DNA of 57,626 nt, taken from assembly GCA_025463865.1 (NCBI GenBank), contig JAODBH010000078.1, positions 1 to 57,626 on the forward strand. The letters run 5' to 3'. This stretch comes from Actinomycetes bacterium. GTDB lineage: Bacteria; Actinomycetota; Acidimicrobiia; IMCC26256; Chersky-534. Below the pieces are notes generated by a model that was not told the origin of the DNA, made no database searches, and saw only the letters and a list, made by a program, of their open reading frames with translations. A program made the translations under genes and the position numbers. Numbering within the stretch: the first letter of the stretch is position 1; each line of letters opens with the position of its first letter. Below, in pieces: positions 1 through 7,862 of this stretch.

Positions 1-1
1 C

Positions 2-1537
2 GCGGCCGAGGAGGCCGCGCTCGACGGCGCGGCAAGCCGGCGCGTGCCCACCGATCCTGCGCCGGGGCCGGCGTCATCCTCGGAGCCGGCCTCCGCATCG
101 CCAGAGCCGCCGGCGGCGTCGCGAACTCCGGAAACCCGCGCCGACCCCGAGACGACCGCCGCAGCGTCGGCCCCGGACCTCGGCGCGAGCGAGCCGGTCA
201 CGGCTTCCGCCCCCGAACGTGCGGCCAACGGCAACGGGTCCCACGCGGGCCCGAATCCCGCTGACGAAGCGGGCGGGGAAGGAAGCCGTCGTCGTCGCCG
301 GCGCCGCGGCCGCGAACGGGTTCCGGGCGGTCAGGGGAGCGACGCGCGCGAGCCACGCGAGTCACGTGAGGGGCACGAGTCGCGTGAGCCCGTCGGCGAA
401 CCGGTCGACTGCGAGGGCCTGCTCGACCTGCGCGACGAGGGCTACGGCTTCCTGCGCACGAAGGGCTACCTGGCCGGGCGCGCCGACGTCTACGTGTCGG
501 CATCGCAGGTACGGCGGTTCGCGTTGCGCAAGGGCGACCACATCAAGGGCACGACGCGTCCGGCCGCGAGCACCGAGAAGTACCCCGCGCTGCTGCGCGT
601 CGACACCGTCAACGACATGACGCCCGACGAGGCGCGCCAGCGCCCGCAGTTCGAGGACCTGACCGCGCTCTTCCCCGACGTGAAGCTCAAGCTGGAGCTC
701 GAGGACGAGCCGCAGCAGATCGCCGGCCGCATCATCGACCTCGTCGCGCCGATCGGGAAGGGCCAGCGCGGTCTCATCGTCTCGCCCCCCAAGGCGGGCA
801 AGACGACGGTGCTCAAGCAGATCGTGTACTCGATCGAACGCAACAACCCCGAGGTGCACCTCATGGTGCTGCTCGTCGACGAGCGGCCCGAAGAGGTCAC
901 CGACATGCGCCGGCACGTCCAGCGGGGCGAGGTCGTCGCCAGCACGTTCGACCGGCCGTCGGAGGAGCACACCCACGTAGCCGAGCTCGCGATCGAGCGG
1001 GCCAAGCGGCTCGTCGAGCTCGGGCGCGACGTCGTGATCATCCTCGACGGCATCACCCGTCTCGCCCGCGCCTACAACCTGGCCGCGCCGGCCTCGGGCC
1101 GGGTGCTCTCGGGCGGGGTCGACTCGGCCGCGCTGTACCCGCCGAAGAAGTTCTTCGGCGCAGCCCGCAACGTCGAGGAAGGCGGTTCGCTGACCATCAT
1201 CGCCACCGCCCTCGTCGACACCGGCAGCCGGATGGACGAGGTCATCTTCGAGGAGTTCAAGGGCACCGGCAACATGGAGCTCCGGCTCGACCGCAGGGTC
1301 GCCGAACGCCGGATCTACCCTGCGATCGACGTGGTCTCCTCGAGCACCCGGCAGGAGCAGCTGCTCTTCGACCGCGACGAGCTCCAGCAGGTCTGGAAGC
1401 TGCGCCGGGTCCTCAACGGCCTCGAGACCGAGGGCCGCCCCGGCTCGGGCCTCGAGCTGCTGATGGACAAGCTGCGCACCACCAAGCGCAACCGCGAGTT
1501 CCTGAACGAGATCGCCAAGGCTCCCTCGGCGGGCTGA
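2..1537 (+). CDS. rho: Transcription termination factor Rho, 5' end outside window
   Basis: Rho is the hexameric RNA-dependent ATPase that ends untranslated transcripts. A low-complexity, Ala/Pro/Glu-rich and then Arg-rich region (to about base 380) is followed by the cold-shock-like RNA-binding domain (about 400-600) and the RecA-like motor. Walker A reads SPPKAGKTT (about 784-810) and Walker B reads VVIILDG (about 1030). A GTG at 44 could serve as a start, but the frame is open to base 2 and the usual N-terminal SAP-like Rho_N domain is not visible, so the gene probably begins upstream of the window. Long, charged inserts between Rho_N and the RNA-binding domain are normal in actinobacteria. 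rpmE, DUF1385 and prfA follow. The identification is certain; the start is not visible. Confidence 0.96.
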   Translation, partial: AAEEAALDGAASRRVPTDPAPGPASSSEPASASPEPPAASRTPETRADPETTAAASAPDLGASEPVTASAPERAANGNGSHAGPNPADEAGGEGSRRRRRRRGRERVPGGQGSDAREPRESREGHESREPVGEPVDCEGLLDLRDEGYGFLRTKGYLAGRADVYVSASQVRRFALRKGDHIKGTTRPAASTEKYPALLRVDTVNDMTPDEARQRPQFEDLTALFPDVKLKLELEDEPQQIAGRIIDLVAPIGKGQRGLIVSPPKAGKTTVLKQIVYSIERNNPEVHLMVLLVDERPEEVTDMRRHVQRGEVVASTFDRPSEEHTHVAELAIERAKRLVELGRDVVIILDGITRLARAYNLAAPASGRVLSGGVDSAALYPPKKFFGAARNVEEGGSLTIIATALVDTGSRMDEVIFEEFKGTGNMELRLDRRVAERRIYPAIDVVSSSTRQEQLLFDRDELQQVWKLRRVLNGLETEGRPGSGLELLMDKLRTTKRNREFLNEIAKAPSAG

Positions 1538-1574
1538 GCAGGCTCCCTCGGCGGGCTGAGCAGGCTCCCTCGGC
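1518..1574. repeat. 22-bp tandem repeat across the rho stop codon, 2.6 copies
   Basis: Two exact 22-base copies (1518-1539 and 1540-1561) and a 13-base third copy (1562-1574) run head to tail. The unit begins AGGCTCCCTCGGCGGGC. The rho stop codon (1535-1537) lies in the first copy, so the last residues of Rho (APSAG) are encoded by repeat sequence and the remainder is untranslated. A slippage duplication is the simplest origin. Confidence 0.85.
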
Positions 1575-1657
1575 CTAAGATGTCCCTCCGGTCCCGCGCC
1601 ACCGCTGGACCCGCAGCTTCGACTGATCCGCTTCGAACCCCTGAGATCGGAAATCCC

Positions 1658-1945
1658 ATGCGCGAAGGCATCCACCCCGACTACCGCACGGTGGTGTTCC
1701 AGGACCCGTCGGCGGAGTTCGGGTTCCTGACCCGCTCCACCGTCACGAGCAGCGAGACCGTGAAGTGGGAGGACGGCAACGAGTACCCGCTGGTCCGGGT
1801 CGAGATCTCGAGCGCCAGCCACCCCTTCTACACCGGCAAGATGAAGATCGTGGACACCGCCGGCCGGGTCGAGCGCTTCAACCGTCGGTACGCCGGCAAG
1901 GGCACCCAGGGCGGATCGAAGACCAAGAGCAAGACCCAGGGCTGA
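1658..1945 (+). CDS. rpmE: Ribosomal protein bL31, type B (zinc-free)
   Basis: A 95-residue protein of the large ribosomal subunit. The sequence [16 protein letters not shown], then the WEDGNEYPL and SHPFYTG stretches, is typical of the type-B (YkgM/RpmE2) form. The CxxC zinc ligands of type A are absent; there is no cysteine in the protein. The ATG at 1658 is chosen because the family begins at M-K/R-x-G-I-H-P; the in-frame ATG at 1580 would add 26 unrelated residues. The site just upstream is a weak Shine-Dalgarno. A TAAGAT box at 1576-1581 could be a -10 giving a leader of about 70 bases. The position after rho is where the main bL31 gene usually sits. Confidence 0.93.
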   Translation: MREGIHPDYRTVVFQDPSAEFGFLTRSTVTSSETVKWEDGNEYPLVRVEISSASHPFYTGKMKIVDTAGRVERFNRRYAGKGTQGGSKTKSKTQG

Positions 1946-1965
1946 GACCTACGGGAGGTCGCGTC

Positions 1966-2871
1966 GTGACCGATCGGCCCGAGCCGCGCTACGTCGGCGG
2001 TCAGGCGGTCATGGAAGGCGTGATGATGCGCGGGGAGACCGCATGGGCGGTCGCCGTGCGCAACCCCGAGGGTGGCATCGACCTCGAGGTGAACGATGCG
2101 CCGAGCTGGGCGCAGCGCTACTCGAAGCTGCCGGTCGTGCGCGGGGTCACGACGCTCGTGGAGTCGCTCGCGCTCGGTTTCAAGGCGCTCACGTTCTCCG
2201 CGAACCGCCAGGTTCCCGAGGAGGAGCAGCTCTCGGACACCGCCGTCGGATGGACGTTCGCGGTGGCGATGACCCTCTTCGCCGGTGTGTTCATCGTGTT
2301 GCCCGCGGTCGCGGCCAACAGCGTCGGCGACTGGTTGGGCCTCTCGGGCTTCTGGTTCCACGTCGCCGAGGGAGCGCTGCGGATCGGCATCTTCCTCGGC
2401 TATCTCGTGGCCATCGGGTTCGTTCCCGACATCCGCACGGTGTTCCAGTACCACGGGGCCGAGCACAAGGCGATCGCCGCCTACGAGCGGGGCGCGCCGC
2501 TCGAGCCCGCCGCCGCGCAGCGGTTCAGCACCGAGCACGTGCGCTGCGGCACCAACTTCCTGCTCACGGTGATGGTCGTCACGGTCATCACCTACTCGTT
2601 CTTCGGTCGCCCGGGCTGGCTGGTCCTGATCGGCTCCCGGATCGTGGTGATCCCGCTGATCGCGGGGGTCAGCTACGAGATCATCCGCGGCGCGGCGAAG
2701 CACATGCAGTGGCGTTGGGTGCGTTGGGCCATGCGCCCCGGCCTCGCGCTGCAGCGACTCACCACCCGTGAGCCGACCCTCGACCAGCTCGAGGTCGCGC
2801 TCACCTCGCTGCGGGCCGTGCTGACGGCCGAGCAGCTCGCCGAGGTCGAGGCCCGACCCCGCGCCGCGTAG
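1966..2871 (+). CDS. DUF1385 (YqhQ-type) membrane protein
   Basis: A 301-residue membrane protein of the DUF1385 family, whose biochemical role is unknown to me. The N-terminus has the family signature GGQAVMEGVMMRG. Later conserved pieces are HGAEHKAI and RCGTNF, whose His/Glu/Cys residues have led to the label 'metal-dependent'. About four hydrophobic segments are visible (near residues 88-115, 133-150, 190-210 and 215-235). The GTG at 1966 follows GGGAGG at 1952-1957 and puts the signature near the N-terminus; the in-frame ATG at 1765 lies inside rpmE and is rejected. The gene sits between rpmE and prfA, a position the family often occupies. Confidence 0.85.
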   Translation: MTDRPEPRYVGGQAVMEGVMMRGETAWAVAVRNPEGGIDLEVNDAPSWAQRYSKLPVVRGVTTLVESLALGFKALTFSANRQVPEEEQLSDTAVGWTFAVAMTLFAGVFIVLPAVAANSVGDWLGLSGFWFHVAEGALRIGIFLGYLVAIGFVPDIRTVFQYHGAEHKAIAAYERGAPLEPAAAQRFSTEHVRCGTNFLLTVMVVTVITYSFFGRPGWLVLIGSRIVVIPLIAGVSYEIIRGAAKHMQWRWVRWAMRPGLALQRLTTREPTLDQLEVALTSLRAVLTAEQLAEVEARPRAA

Positions 2872-2894
2872 GCCGCGTCCGCGCGTCCGCCCGT

Positions 2895-2900
2895 TAGCCT
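2895..2900 (+). promoter_or_regulatory. -10 box of prfA, leaderless layout
   Basis: TAGCCT ends 7 bases before the prfA ATG (2908), and no Shine-Dalgarno lies between them. This predicts transcription starting at or next to the A of the start codon. Confidence 0.5.
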
Positions 2901-2907
2901 GATCGCG

Positions 2908-3978
2908 ATGTTCGAACACCTTGCCGACGTCGAGCGCGAGCTCGAGAAGCTCGAAGCCGAGCTCTCCGAGATCTACGCCGCAGGCGACCAGAACGCGGCG
3001 CGCACGGCAGGGCGCCGCGTGGCCGAGCTGCGGCCGATCGTGGACGCGTACCGCGAGTACCGCGGCGTCGAGACCGAGATCGCCGAGACCCGCGCCATGG
3101 TCGCGGCCGAGACCGATCCCGAGATGCGCGAGTTCCTCCGGGCCGAGTTGGGGGAGCGGGAGGATCAACGGGCCCGGCTCGAGGCGGTCATCACCGAGCT
3201 GCTCATACCGAAGGACCCGAACGACGGCCGCAACGTCATCGTCGAGATCCGGGGCGCGGAGGGCGGCGACGAGGCCAACATCTGGGCCGGCGACCTCTAC
3301 CGCATGTATCAGCGCTACGCCGAGCTCCGCGGTTGGAAGACCGAGGTGATGGAGGCGCAGCCTTCCGACATGGGCGGCTACCGCGAGGTCACGTTCCTCG
3401 TGAAGGGCAAGGACGCATGGAGCCGGCTCAAGTACGAGGCCGGCCCCCACCGCGTCCAACGCGTGCCTGCCACCGAGAGCCAGGGGCGCATCCACACCAG
3501 TGCCGCCACCGTCGCCGTGCTCCCCGAGGCCGAGGAGATCGAGGTCGAGATCGATCCCAACGACCTCGAGGTCGACGTCTACCGGTCCAGTGGCCCCGGC
3601 GGCCAGAGCGTCAACACCACCGACTCCGCGGTGCGGCTCACCCACAAGCCGACCGGCCTCGTCGTGACCTGTCAGGACGAGAAGAGCCAGCTCCAGAACC
3701 GCGACAAGGCGATGCGGATCCTCCGATCGCGCCTCCTGCAGCTCGAGCAGGACCGTCGGGAGGAGGAGCTCTCCAGCGCCCGGCGCAGCCAGGTGAAGAG
3801 CGGCGGCCGTTCCGACAAGGTCCGGACGTACAACTACAAGGACAACCGCGTCACCGACCACCGGATCAACCTCACGCTGCACTCGCTCGACCAGTTCCTC
3901 AACGGTCAGATCGACGATCTGGTCGACGCGTTGGCGCAGGACGAACGTCGGAGGCAGCTCGGCGATGACGACACCTGA
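2908..3978 (+). CDS. prfA: Peptide chain release factor 1 (RF1)
   Basis: A 356-residue class I release factor that reads UAA and UAG stop codons. The codon-recognition tripeptide is P187-A188-T189, the RF1 form (RF2 has SPF). The catalytic GGQ, which enters the peptidyl-transferase centre, is at residues 231-233. The N-terminal helical domain is present and the length is normal. The ATG at 2908 follows a TAGCCT box by 7 bases with no Shine-Dalgarno, so the message is probably leaderless. The 3' end overlaps prmC by 14 bases. That pairing makes sense because PrmC methylates the GGQ glutamine of this protein. Confidence 0.97.
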   Translation: MFEHLADVERELEKLEAELSEIYAAGDQNAARTAGRRVAELRPIVDAYREYRGVETEIAETRAMVAAETDPEMREFLRAELGEREDQRARLEAVITELLIPKDPNDGRNVIVEIRGAEGGDEANIWAGDLYRMYQRYAELRGWKTEVMEAQPSDMGGYREVTFLVKGKDAWSRLKYEAGPHRVQRVPATESQGRIHTSAATVAVLPEAEEIEVEIDPNDLEVDVYRSSGPGGQSVNTTDSAVRLTHKPTGLVVTCQDEKSQLQNRDKAMRILRSRLLQLEQDRREEELSSARRSQVKSGGRSDKVRTYNYKDNRVTDHRINLTLHSLDQFLNGQIDDLVDALAQDERRRQLGDDDT

Positions 3979-4903
3979 CGTGGCGGGCCGACCCGCGACG
4001 TGGCGCGAGCTCACCGACCGCGCCGCCGACACGTTGCGCGCGGCAGGGATCGACACCGCCGACATGGAGGCCCGCTGGTTGATGGAGGAGGTCTCCGGCC
4101 TCGACCGGGCCGAGCTCACCGTCGAGGCCGACGAGCTCGCCCCCGACCGGACCGTGCCGATCCTCGACGCGCTGGTCGAGCGCCGGGCCGCGGGCGAACC
4201 GCTCCAGTACGTGCTCGGTCACTGGGACTTCCACGGCCTCGATCTCGCCGTCGACCCGCGCGTGCTGATCCCGCGACCCGAGACCGAGGTCGTCGCCGAG
4301 GTCGCGATCTCCGAGCTCGAGCGGATCGGGGAGCGCCGCGGCCGCAGCGACGCGTGGAGCGGCGCGCTCACCAACTTCACCGTCGCCGACCTCGGTACCG
4401 GCAGCGGCGCGCTCGCGCTCGCGCTGGCGGCGGAGCTGCCGGACGCCGCGGTCTGGGCGACCGACCGCAGCGAGGCGGCGCTGGCCATCGCCCGGGCCAA
4501 CCTCGCGGGAGCCGGGCAACCCGCGGTTCGGGTCCGGCTCGGTGAGGGCTCGTGGTTCGAAGCGTTGCCCGAGGACCTGCGCGGCGGCCTGCGGCTCGTG
4601 GTGAGCAACCCGCCGTACGTCGCGGAGTCGGAGTACCCCGACCTGCCGCCCGAGGTCCGCGACTACGAGCCCTACGACGCGCTCGTCAGCGGTCCGTCGG
4701 GGCTCGAGTCGATCGCGACGATCGTCGAGCAGGCACCCGACTGGCTCGAGCCGGGCGGGGTGCTCGTGCTCGAGCTCGCGCCGCACCAGGTCGAGTCGGC
4801 CCGGTCGCTCGCGGCCGCGGCGGGCTTCGCCGACGTCGAGATCCGCAAAGATCTCAGCGGCCGCGAACGCGTGCTGGTTGCCCGCCGATCACCAGGAGGA
4901 TGA
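3965..4903 (+). CDS. prmC: Release factor glutamine methyltransferase PrmC
   Basis: A 312-residue SAM-dependent enzyme that N5-methylates the Gln of the GGQ motif in RF1 and RF2. The N-terminal helical substrate-binding domain spans about residues 1-85. The Rossmann methyltransferase domain has motif I ADLGTGSGALALALA and the N215-P216-P217-Y218 motif that holds the target amide. The ATG at 3965 lies inside the end of prfA (14-base overlap), so translation is probably coupled. In related genomes sua5 (tRNA threonylcarbamoyl synthesis) often comes next; here it does not. Confidence 0.95.
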   Translation: MTTPDVAGRPATWRELTDRAADTLRAAGIDTADMEARWLMEEVSGLDRAELTVEADELAPDRTVPILDALVERRAAGEPLQYVLGHWDFHGLDLAVDPRVLIPRPETEVVAEVAISELERIGERRGRSDAWSGALTNFTVADLGTGSGALALALAAELPDAAVWATDRSEAALAIARANLAGAGQPAVRVRLGEGSWFEALPEDLRGGLRLVVSNPPYVAESEYPDLPPEVRDYEPYDALVSGPSGLESIATIVEQAPDWLEPGGVLVLELAPHQVESARSLAAAAGFADVEIRKDLSGRERVLVARRSPGG

Positions 4904-4907
4904 ACCC

Positions 4908-5147
4908 ATGGCCGACGAGCTCGACGTCGACGCGATGATCGCCCGGTTCCGCGAACGTGCGGCCGCGGTGCAGGGCCGGCCCCTCCCTCCCGTCGCGGGC
5001 CCCGAGCGCGAGCGGTTCATGCAGCACGCGCAGGACGACTTCCAGGACTTCGCGATCATCGGCGACGCGTCGTGGACGTTCGACGACGGCGTGCTGGTGC
5101 TCACGGTGGATCTGCGCCCGCCCGTGGAAGACCGGGCGGCCGGCTAG
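4908..5147 (+). CDS. Small hypothetical protein after prmC
   Basis: A 79-residue acidic soluble protein that I do not recognise. There is no signal peptide or membrane segment. The C-terminal part (WTFDDGVLVLTVDL) suggests beta strands after a helical N-terminus. The ATG at 4908 has a strong AGGAGG at 4893-4898, nine bases upstream and overlapping the end of prmC; an in-frame ATG at 4878 is less well placed. The strong ribosome site and the position directly after prmC indicate a real gene in that operon. Confidence 0.7.
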   Translation: MADELDVDAMIARFRERAAAVQGRPLPPVAGPERERFMQHAQDDFQDFAIIGDASWTFDDGVLVLTVDLRPPVEDRAAG

Positions 5148-5160
5148 CGAAATCGGTGCG

Positions 5161-5595
5161 TCAGCCGCCCGGCCCGCGACCGCCCGGCTTGCGGCCGAAG
5201 TGCTCGTCGGCCCGCTCCGACGGGTCCAGGCGTTGGAGATAGCCCCGGTCGACCGCGATCCAGATCGTCTTCGAGAACGGGTAGAAGAGGATCGGGCCGA
5301 ACAGCGCGATCGGGACGAGGATCAGCAGCAGCGGCACGACCGGGATCTCGGGGATCGTCAGCGCGAGCGCGACCACGAAGCTGACGGCGAACAGCCCGCC
5401 CGTCGCCATGATGTTGATGGCGAGGGCGCCGGCGAAGTAGCCGGGCTCCCGCTCGAAGTGGAGACGGCAGCGGGGGCAGTCGGGGACCATCGCGAGGTAG
5501 TGATGGAAGAGGTGGCCCGAGCCGCACCGGGGGCAGCGCCGCGTGAAGCCCCACCACATGATCGTGCCGCGGCTGGTCTCCGGTGCTGCCGACAT
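5161..5595 (-). CDS. DUF983 zinc-ribbon membrane protein
   Basis: A 144-residue protein of the DUF983 family, role unknown. The N-terminal half carries two CPRC knuckles (RRCPRCGSGHLF and DCPRCRLHFE), which probably bind one zinc in the cytoplasm. Two hydrophobic helices follow (about residues 52-75 and 85-107), then a charged Gly/Arg-rich tail. GAGGAG lies just upstream of the ATG. The gene converges with the small gene after prmC (13 bases between stops) and diverges from the nitroreductase. Confidence 0.82.
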   Translation of the reverse strand: MSAAPETSRGTIMWWGFTRRCPRCGSGHLFHHYLAMVPDCPRCRLHFEREPGYFAGALAINIMATGGLFAVSFVVALALTIPEIPVVPLLLILVPIALFGPILFYPFSKTIWIAVDRGYLQRLDPSERADEHFGRKPGGRGPGG

Positions 5596-5667
5596 GGATC
5601 TCCTCGCTCGCGGACGGGTTGTCGGTCACGATAACGGAGCGCCGTGCGGCGCCCTGATCGGAGGACC

Positions 5668-6327
5668 ATGCCCATCGACCTCGACTGCGCAGACCACCTG
5701 CTGACGAGCACCCGGGCGGTGCGCAAGCGGCTCGACCTCGACCGGCCGGTCCCCGACGACGTCATCCTCGAATGCCTCCGGATCGGGATCCAGGCCCCGA
5801 CGGCCTCGAACTCCCAAGGTTGGCGCTTCGTCGTCGTCACCGACCCCGGGGAGCGGGCTGCGCTGGCCGATATCTACCGCAAGGCCGCAGACCCGTATCT
5901 CGGTATGCAGGCCGGCGCCCTCGGCGACATCGAGGGCGGTACGGAGTCGGAACAGGGCCGGGTGCTCAGCAGTGCGCAGTTCCTGAGCGCGCGTCTTCAG
6001 GACGTGCCCGTGCACGTGATCCCGTGCGTGTTCGGGGACCCGCCGATCGGCAACTTCGCCGGTGCGAGCCTCTACGGCTCGATCTTCCCCGCGGTCTGGA
6101 GCTTCCAGCTCGCGTTGCGCGCGCGTGGCCTGGGTTCGGCGTTGACCACGTTGCACCTCGCGCACGAGCAGGAAGCCGCCGCGCTCCTCGGGATCCCGGA
6201 CGGCGTGCTGCAGGTGGGGTTGATCCCGGTCGCCTACTTCACCGGCGACGACTTCAAGCCCGCGGCCCGGCGGCCCATCGAGGAGATCACCTACTGGAAC
6301 CAGTGGAAGAACCCACCGCCCACCTGA
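5668..6327 (+). CDS. Nitroreductase-family FMN oxidoreductase
   Basis: A 219-residue protein of the nitroreductase fold, which binds FMN at a dimer interface and reduces nitro, quinone or related substrates with NAD(P)H. The N-terminal R-x-V-R-K-R-L element and the APTASNSQGWRFVVV stretch are the usual FMN phosphate and ring contacts. A second conserved region (LRARGLGSALTTLHL) lies near residue 155. The ATG at 5668 follows GGAGG at 5660-5664; the in-frame GTG at 5644 precedes that site and is rejected. The true substrate cannot be told from sequence. Confidence 0.85.
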   Translation: MPIDLDCADHLLTSTRAVRKRLDLDRPVPDDVILECLRIGIQAPTASNSQGWRFVVVTDPGERAALADIYRKAADPYLGMQAGALGDIEGGTESEQGRVLSSAQFLSARLQDVPVHVIPCVFGDPPIGNFAGASLYGSIFPAVWSFQLALRARGLGSALTTLHLAHEQEAAALLGIPDGVLQVGLIPVAYFTGDDFKPAARRPIEEITYWNQWKNPPPT

Positions 6328-6336
6328 CGGCCGCGG

Positions 6337-7119
6337 TCACGAACCCTGCATCGAGGAGCCGAGGAGCACGGCGGGCCAGGACGGCTCGCCGGGAGCGAGG
6401 GACTCGGAGCAGAGCGAGCGGTAGCGGCACCGCGCGCACAGCTCGGGTTCGGCGTGCCCGGTGAACGCGTCGTCGGCGCGCATCGCGGTGACGACCGCGG
6501 CGAGCTCGACGCCGATCGCGTCGATGTCGTCGTCGTCGGGGACGAACGGCTCGGGATCCTCGTCGACCTCCGTCGCGAGGTACTCCCAGCGCAGGCGGAG
6601 CTGGAGGCCCTTGCGGTCCGCGAACCGCGCGAGCACCCAGGCCTGCAGCCGGGCCTTCGGATCGTCGGCAACCCGGTCGATCGCGCGGAAGCCGGTCTTG
6701 TAGTCACGCGCGTCGAGCACGTCGCCGACGATCCAGAGCGCGTCGATGCGCGCGCTCGCCATGAACATGACGGGCGGCTTCCGGTAGAAGCGCGTGAGGT
6801 CGACCTCGTGGTGCCCGCTCGTCGGGTCGTGCGGGCAGCGGCGGGCGTGGCGCTCGAGGATCCCACGGGTCTCGGAGTCGTCCTCGAGGCCGTAGGCGGT
6901 GAGGAGATCGTCGACGTGGGCCGCATCGTGGCACGAGCCCTGCGCGTGGAGCTGGTGCAACAGGTTGTGCACGAACAGGCCCCGGTCGGGTGACGCGCCG
7001 GGGTCGCTCTCGGGGAGGCCGAGCACGCGTCCGAGCAGCGTCTCGCGCGGGCATCGCAGCCATTGTTCGAGCGCGGTCGGGCTCAGTCCGATGATGTCGG
7101 GCCACCACTTGTCGCTCAC
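6337..7119 (-). CDS. RecB/AddB-like PD-(D/E)XK nuclease with Fe-S cysteines (active member)
   Basis: A 260-residue stand-alone nuclease-fold protein. It opens with the AddB/RecB-type signature LSPTALEQWLRCPRETLL and a downstream FVHNLLHQLH (the family His). The active site is intact: Asp in SARIDALW and the D-x-K of LDARDYKTG. One N-terminal Cys (RCPRE) plus C-terminal CARCRYRSLC (C-x2-C-x5-C) match the four cysteines that hold a 4Fe-4S cluster in AddB and Cas4. The GTG start (7119) overlaps the stop of the upstream gene by 4 bases, so the two are coupled. No helicase or Cas gene is nearby. A role in DNA repair or end processing is inference. Confidence 0.75.
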   Translation of the reverse strand: MSDKWWPDIIGLSPTALEQWLRCPRETLLGRVLGLPESDPGASPDRGLFVHNLLHQLHAQGSCHDAAHVDDLLTAYGLEDDSETRGILERHARRCPHDPTSGHHEVDLTRFYRKPPVMFMASARIDALWIVGDVLDARDYKTGFRAIDRVADDPKARLQAWVLARFADRKGLQLRLRWEYLATEVDEDPEPFVPDDDDIDAIGVELAAVVTAMRADDAFTGHAEPELCARCRYRSLCSESLAPGEPSWPAVLLGSSMQGS

Positions 7120-7850
7120 TTGTGGGCCTTGCAGCCGGGGACGTAGGCGCACCGGGCGCACTCGTGACCTTGGCGGACGCGGGTCTCGTCGGCGGCCAGC
7201 TTCACGGCTGCGACCCCGGCTTCCAGCCAGGCGTCGACGTCGGAGTCGTAGGGGTCGACCGTGATCTCGTCGTAGGTGGCGTCGACGAGGTCGGCGATGC
7301 ACACGCGCACCTCCGGCCCATCGCGATCCTCGTGGAGGGCCGCGCGGATGCGGGCGACGAGGAACCGCACCTCGACGGTCTCGGCGAGATCGGGACCGAG
7401 CGGGCGCTGGTGGACGCGGAGGAGCCGGACCTCGAGGGCGCCGTGCTCGTCGTCCAGGATGAGCGGTGGCGGCCCGACCAGGCGGACGCCGAGCTCGGGG
7501 ACGTCGACGGACCACTCGATCGGATCGCGCGCGACAGCCGGGCGATCGGCGAACAAGGCGCAATACGCGCGCGTCGTCACCGTGTACAGCATCTGCTGCT
7601 CGGGGAGGAGGTCGGTAGGGGGGTGGAACCAGGTCGGGTCGGCGGACCGGAGCTCGGTGTGCGCGAGCCGGATGTCGGCGTTGATGCGGTCGGAGAGTCG
7701 CCAGCGGACGTTGTCTCCCCACGTGGCGCGCTTCCGGTTGCCGAGCTCGAGCGCGAGCCGGCGCCCGCACTGCTGCGCGGGATCGCGCAGGCTCGCGGCG
7801 GTGATCTTGGGCAGGAGCTCTTCCTCAGACTCTTCCAAGTCGCTCCGCAA
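7116..7850 (-). CDS. Second PD-(D/E)XK-like Fe-S protein, active site apparently degraded
   Basis: A 244-residue partner of the gene just downstream, with the same layout: an N-terminal Cys (AQQCGRRLALEL) and C-terminal CARCAYVPGC (C-x2-C-x5-C), suggesting the same 4Fe-4S cluster. Where the neighbour has Asp and D-x-K, this protein reads VGPPPLILDD and LEVRLLR, so the first Asp is lost and the Lys is probably Arg. It is likely a non-catalytic structural or DNA-binding subunit. The start is uncertain: TTG at 7850 is the first possible codon, 12 bases after the wecB stop, and its ribosome site is poor. Confidence 0.65.
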   Translation of the reverse strand: MRSDLEESEEELLPKITAASLRDPAQQCGRRLALELGNRKRATWGDNVRWRLSDRINADIRLAHTELRSADPTWFHPPTDLLPEQQMLYTVTTRAYCALFADRPAVARDPIEWSVDVPELGVRLVGPPPLILDDEHGALEVRLLRVHQRPLGPDLAETVEVRFLVARIRAALHEDRDGPEVRVCIADLVDATYDEITVDPYDSDVDAWLEAGVAAVKLAADETRVRQGHECARCAYVPGCKAHK

Positions 7851-7862
7851 CTTCCGTGAGGG

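Noticed and set aside
362..1822. Long open frame on the minus strand opposite rho
   Set aside because: It is a shadow of GC-rich coding sequence; rho has all its motifs and the opposite frame matches no family.
1828..4119. 763-codon open frame on the minus strand opposite DUF1385 and prfA
   Set aside because: High-GC third positions keep the antisense frame open; both plus-strand genes are certain.
6337..7850. Cas4 of a CRISPR system
   Set aside because: No repeat array or other cas gene is nearby; the Fe-S nuclease signature is also found in AddB and many stand-alone proteins.
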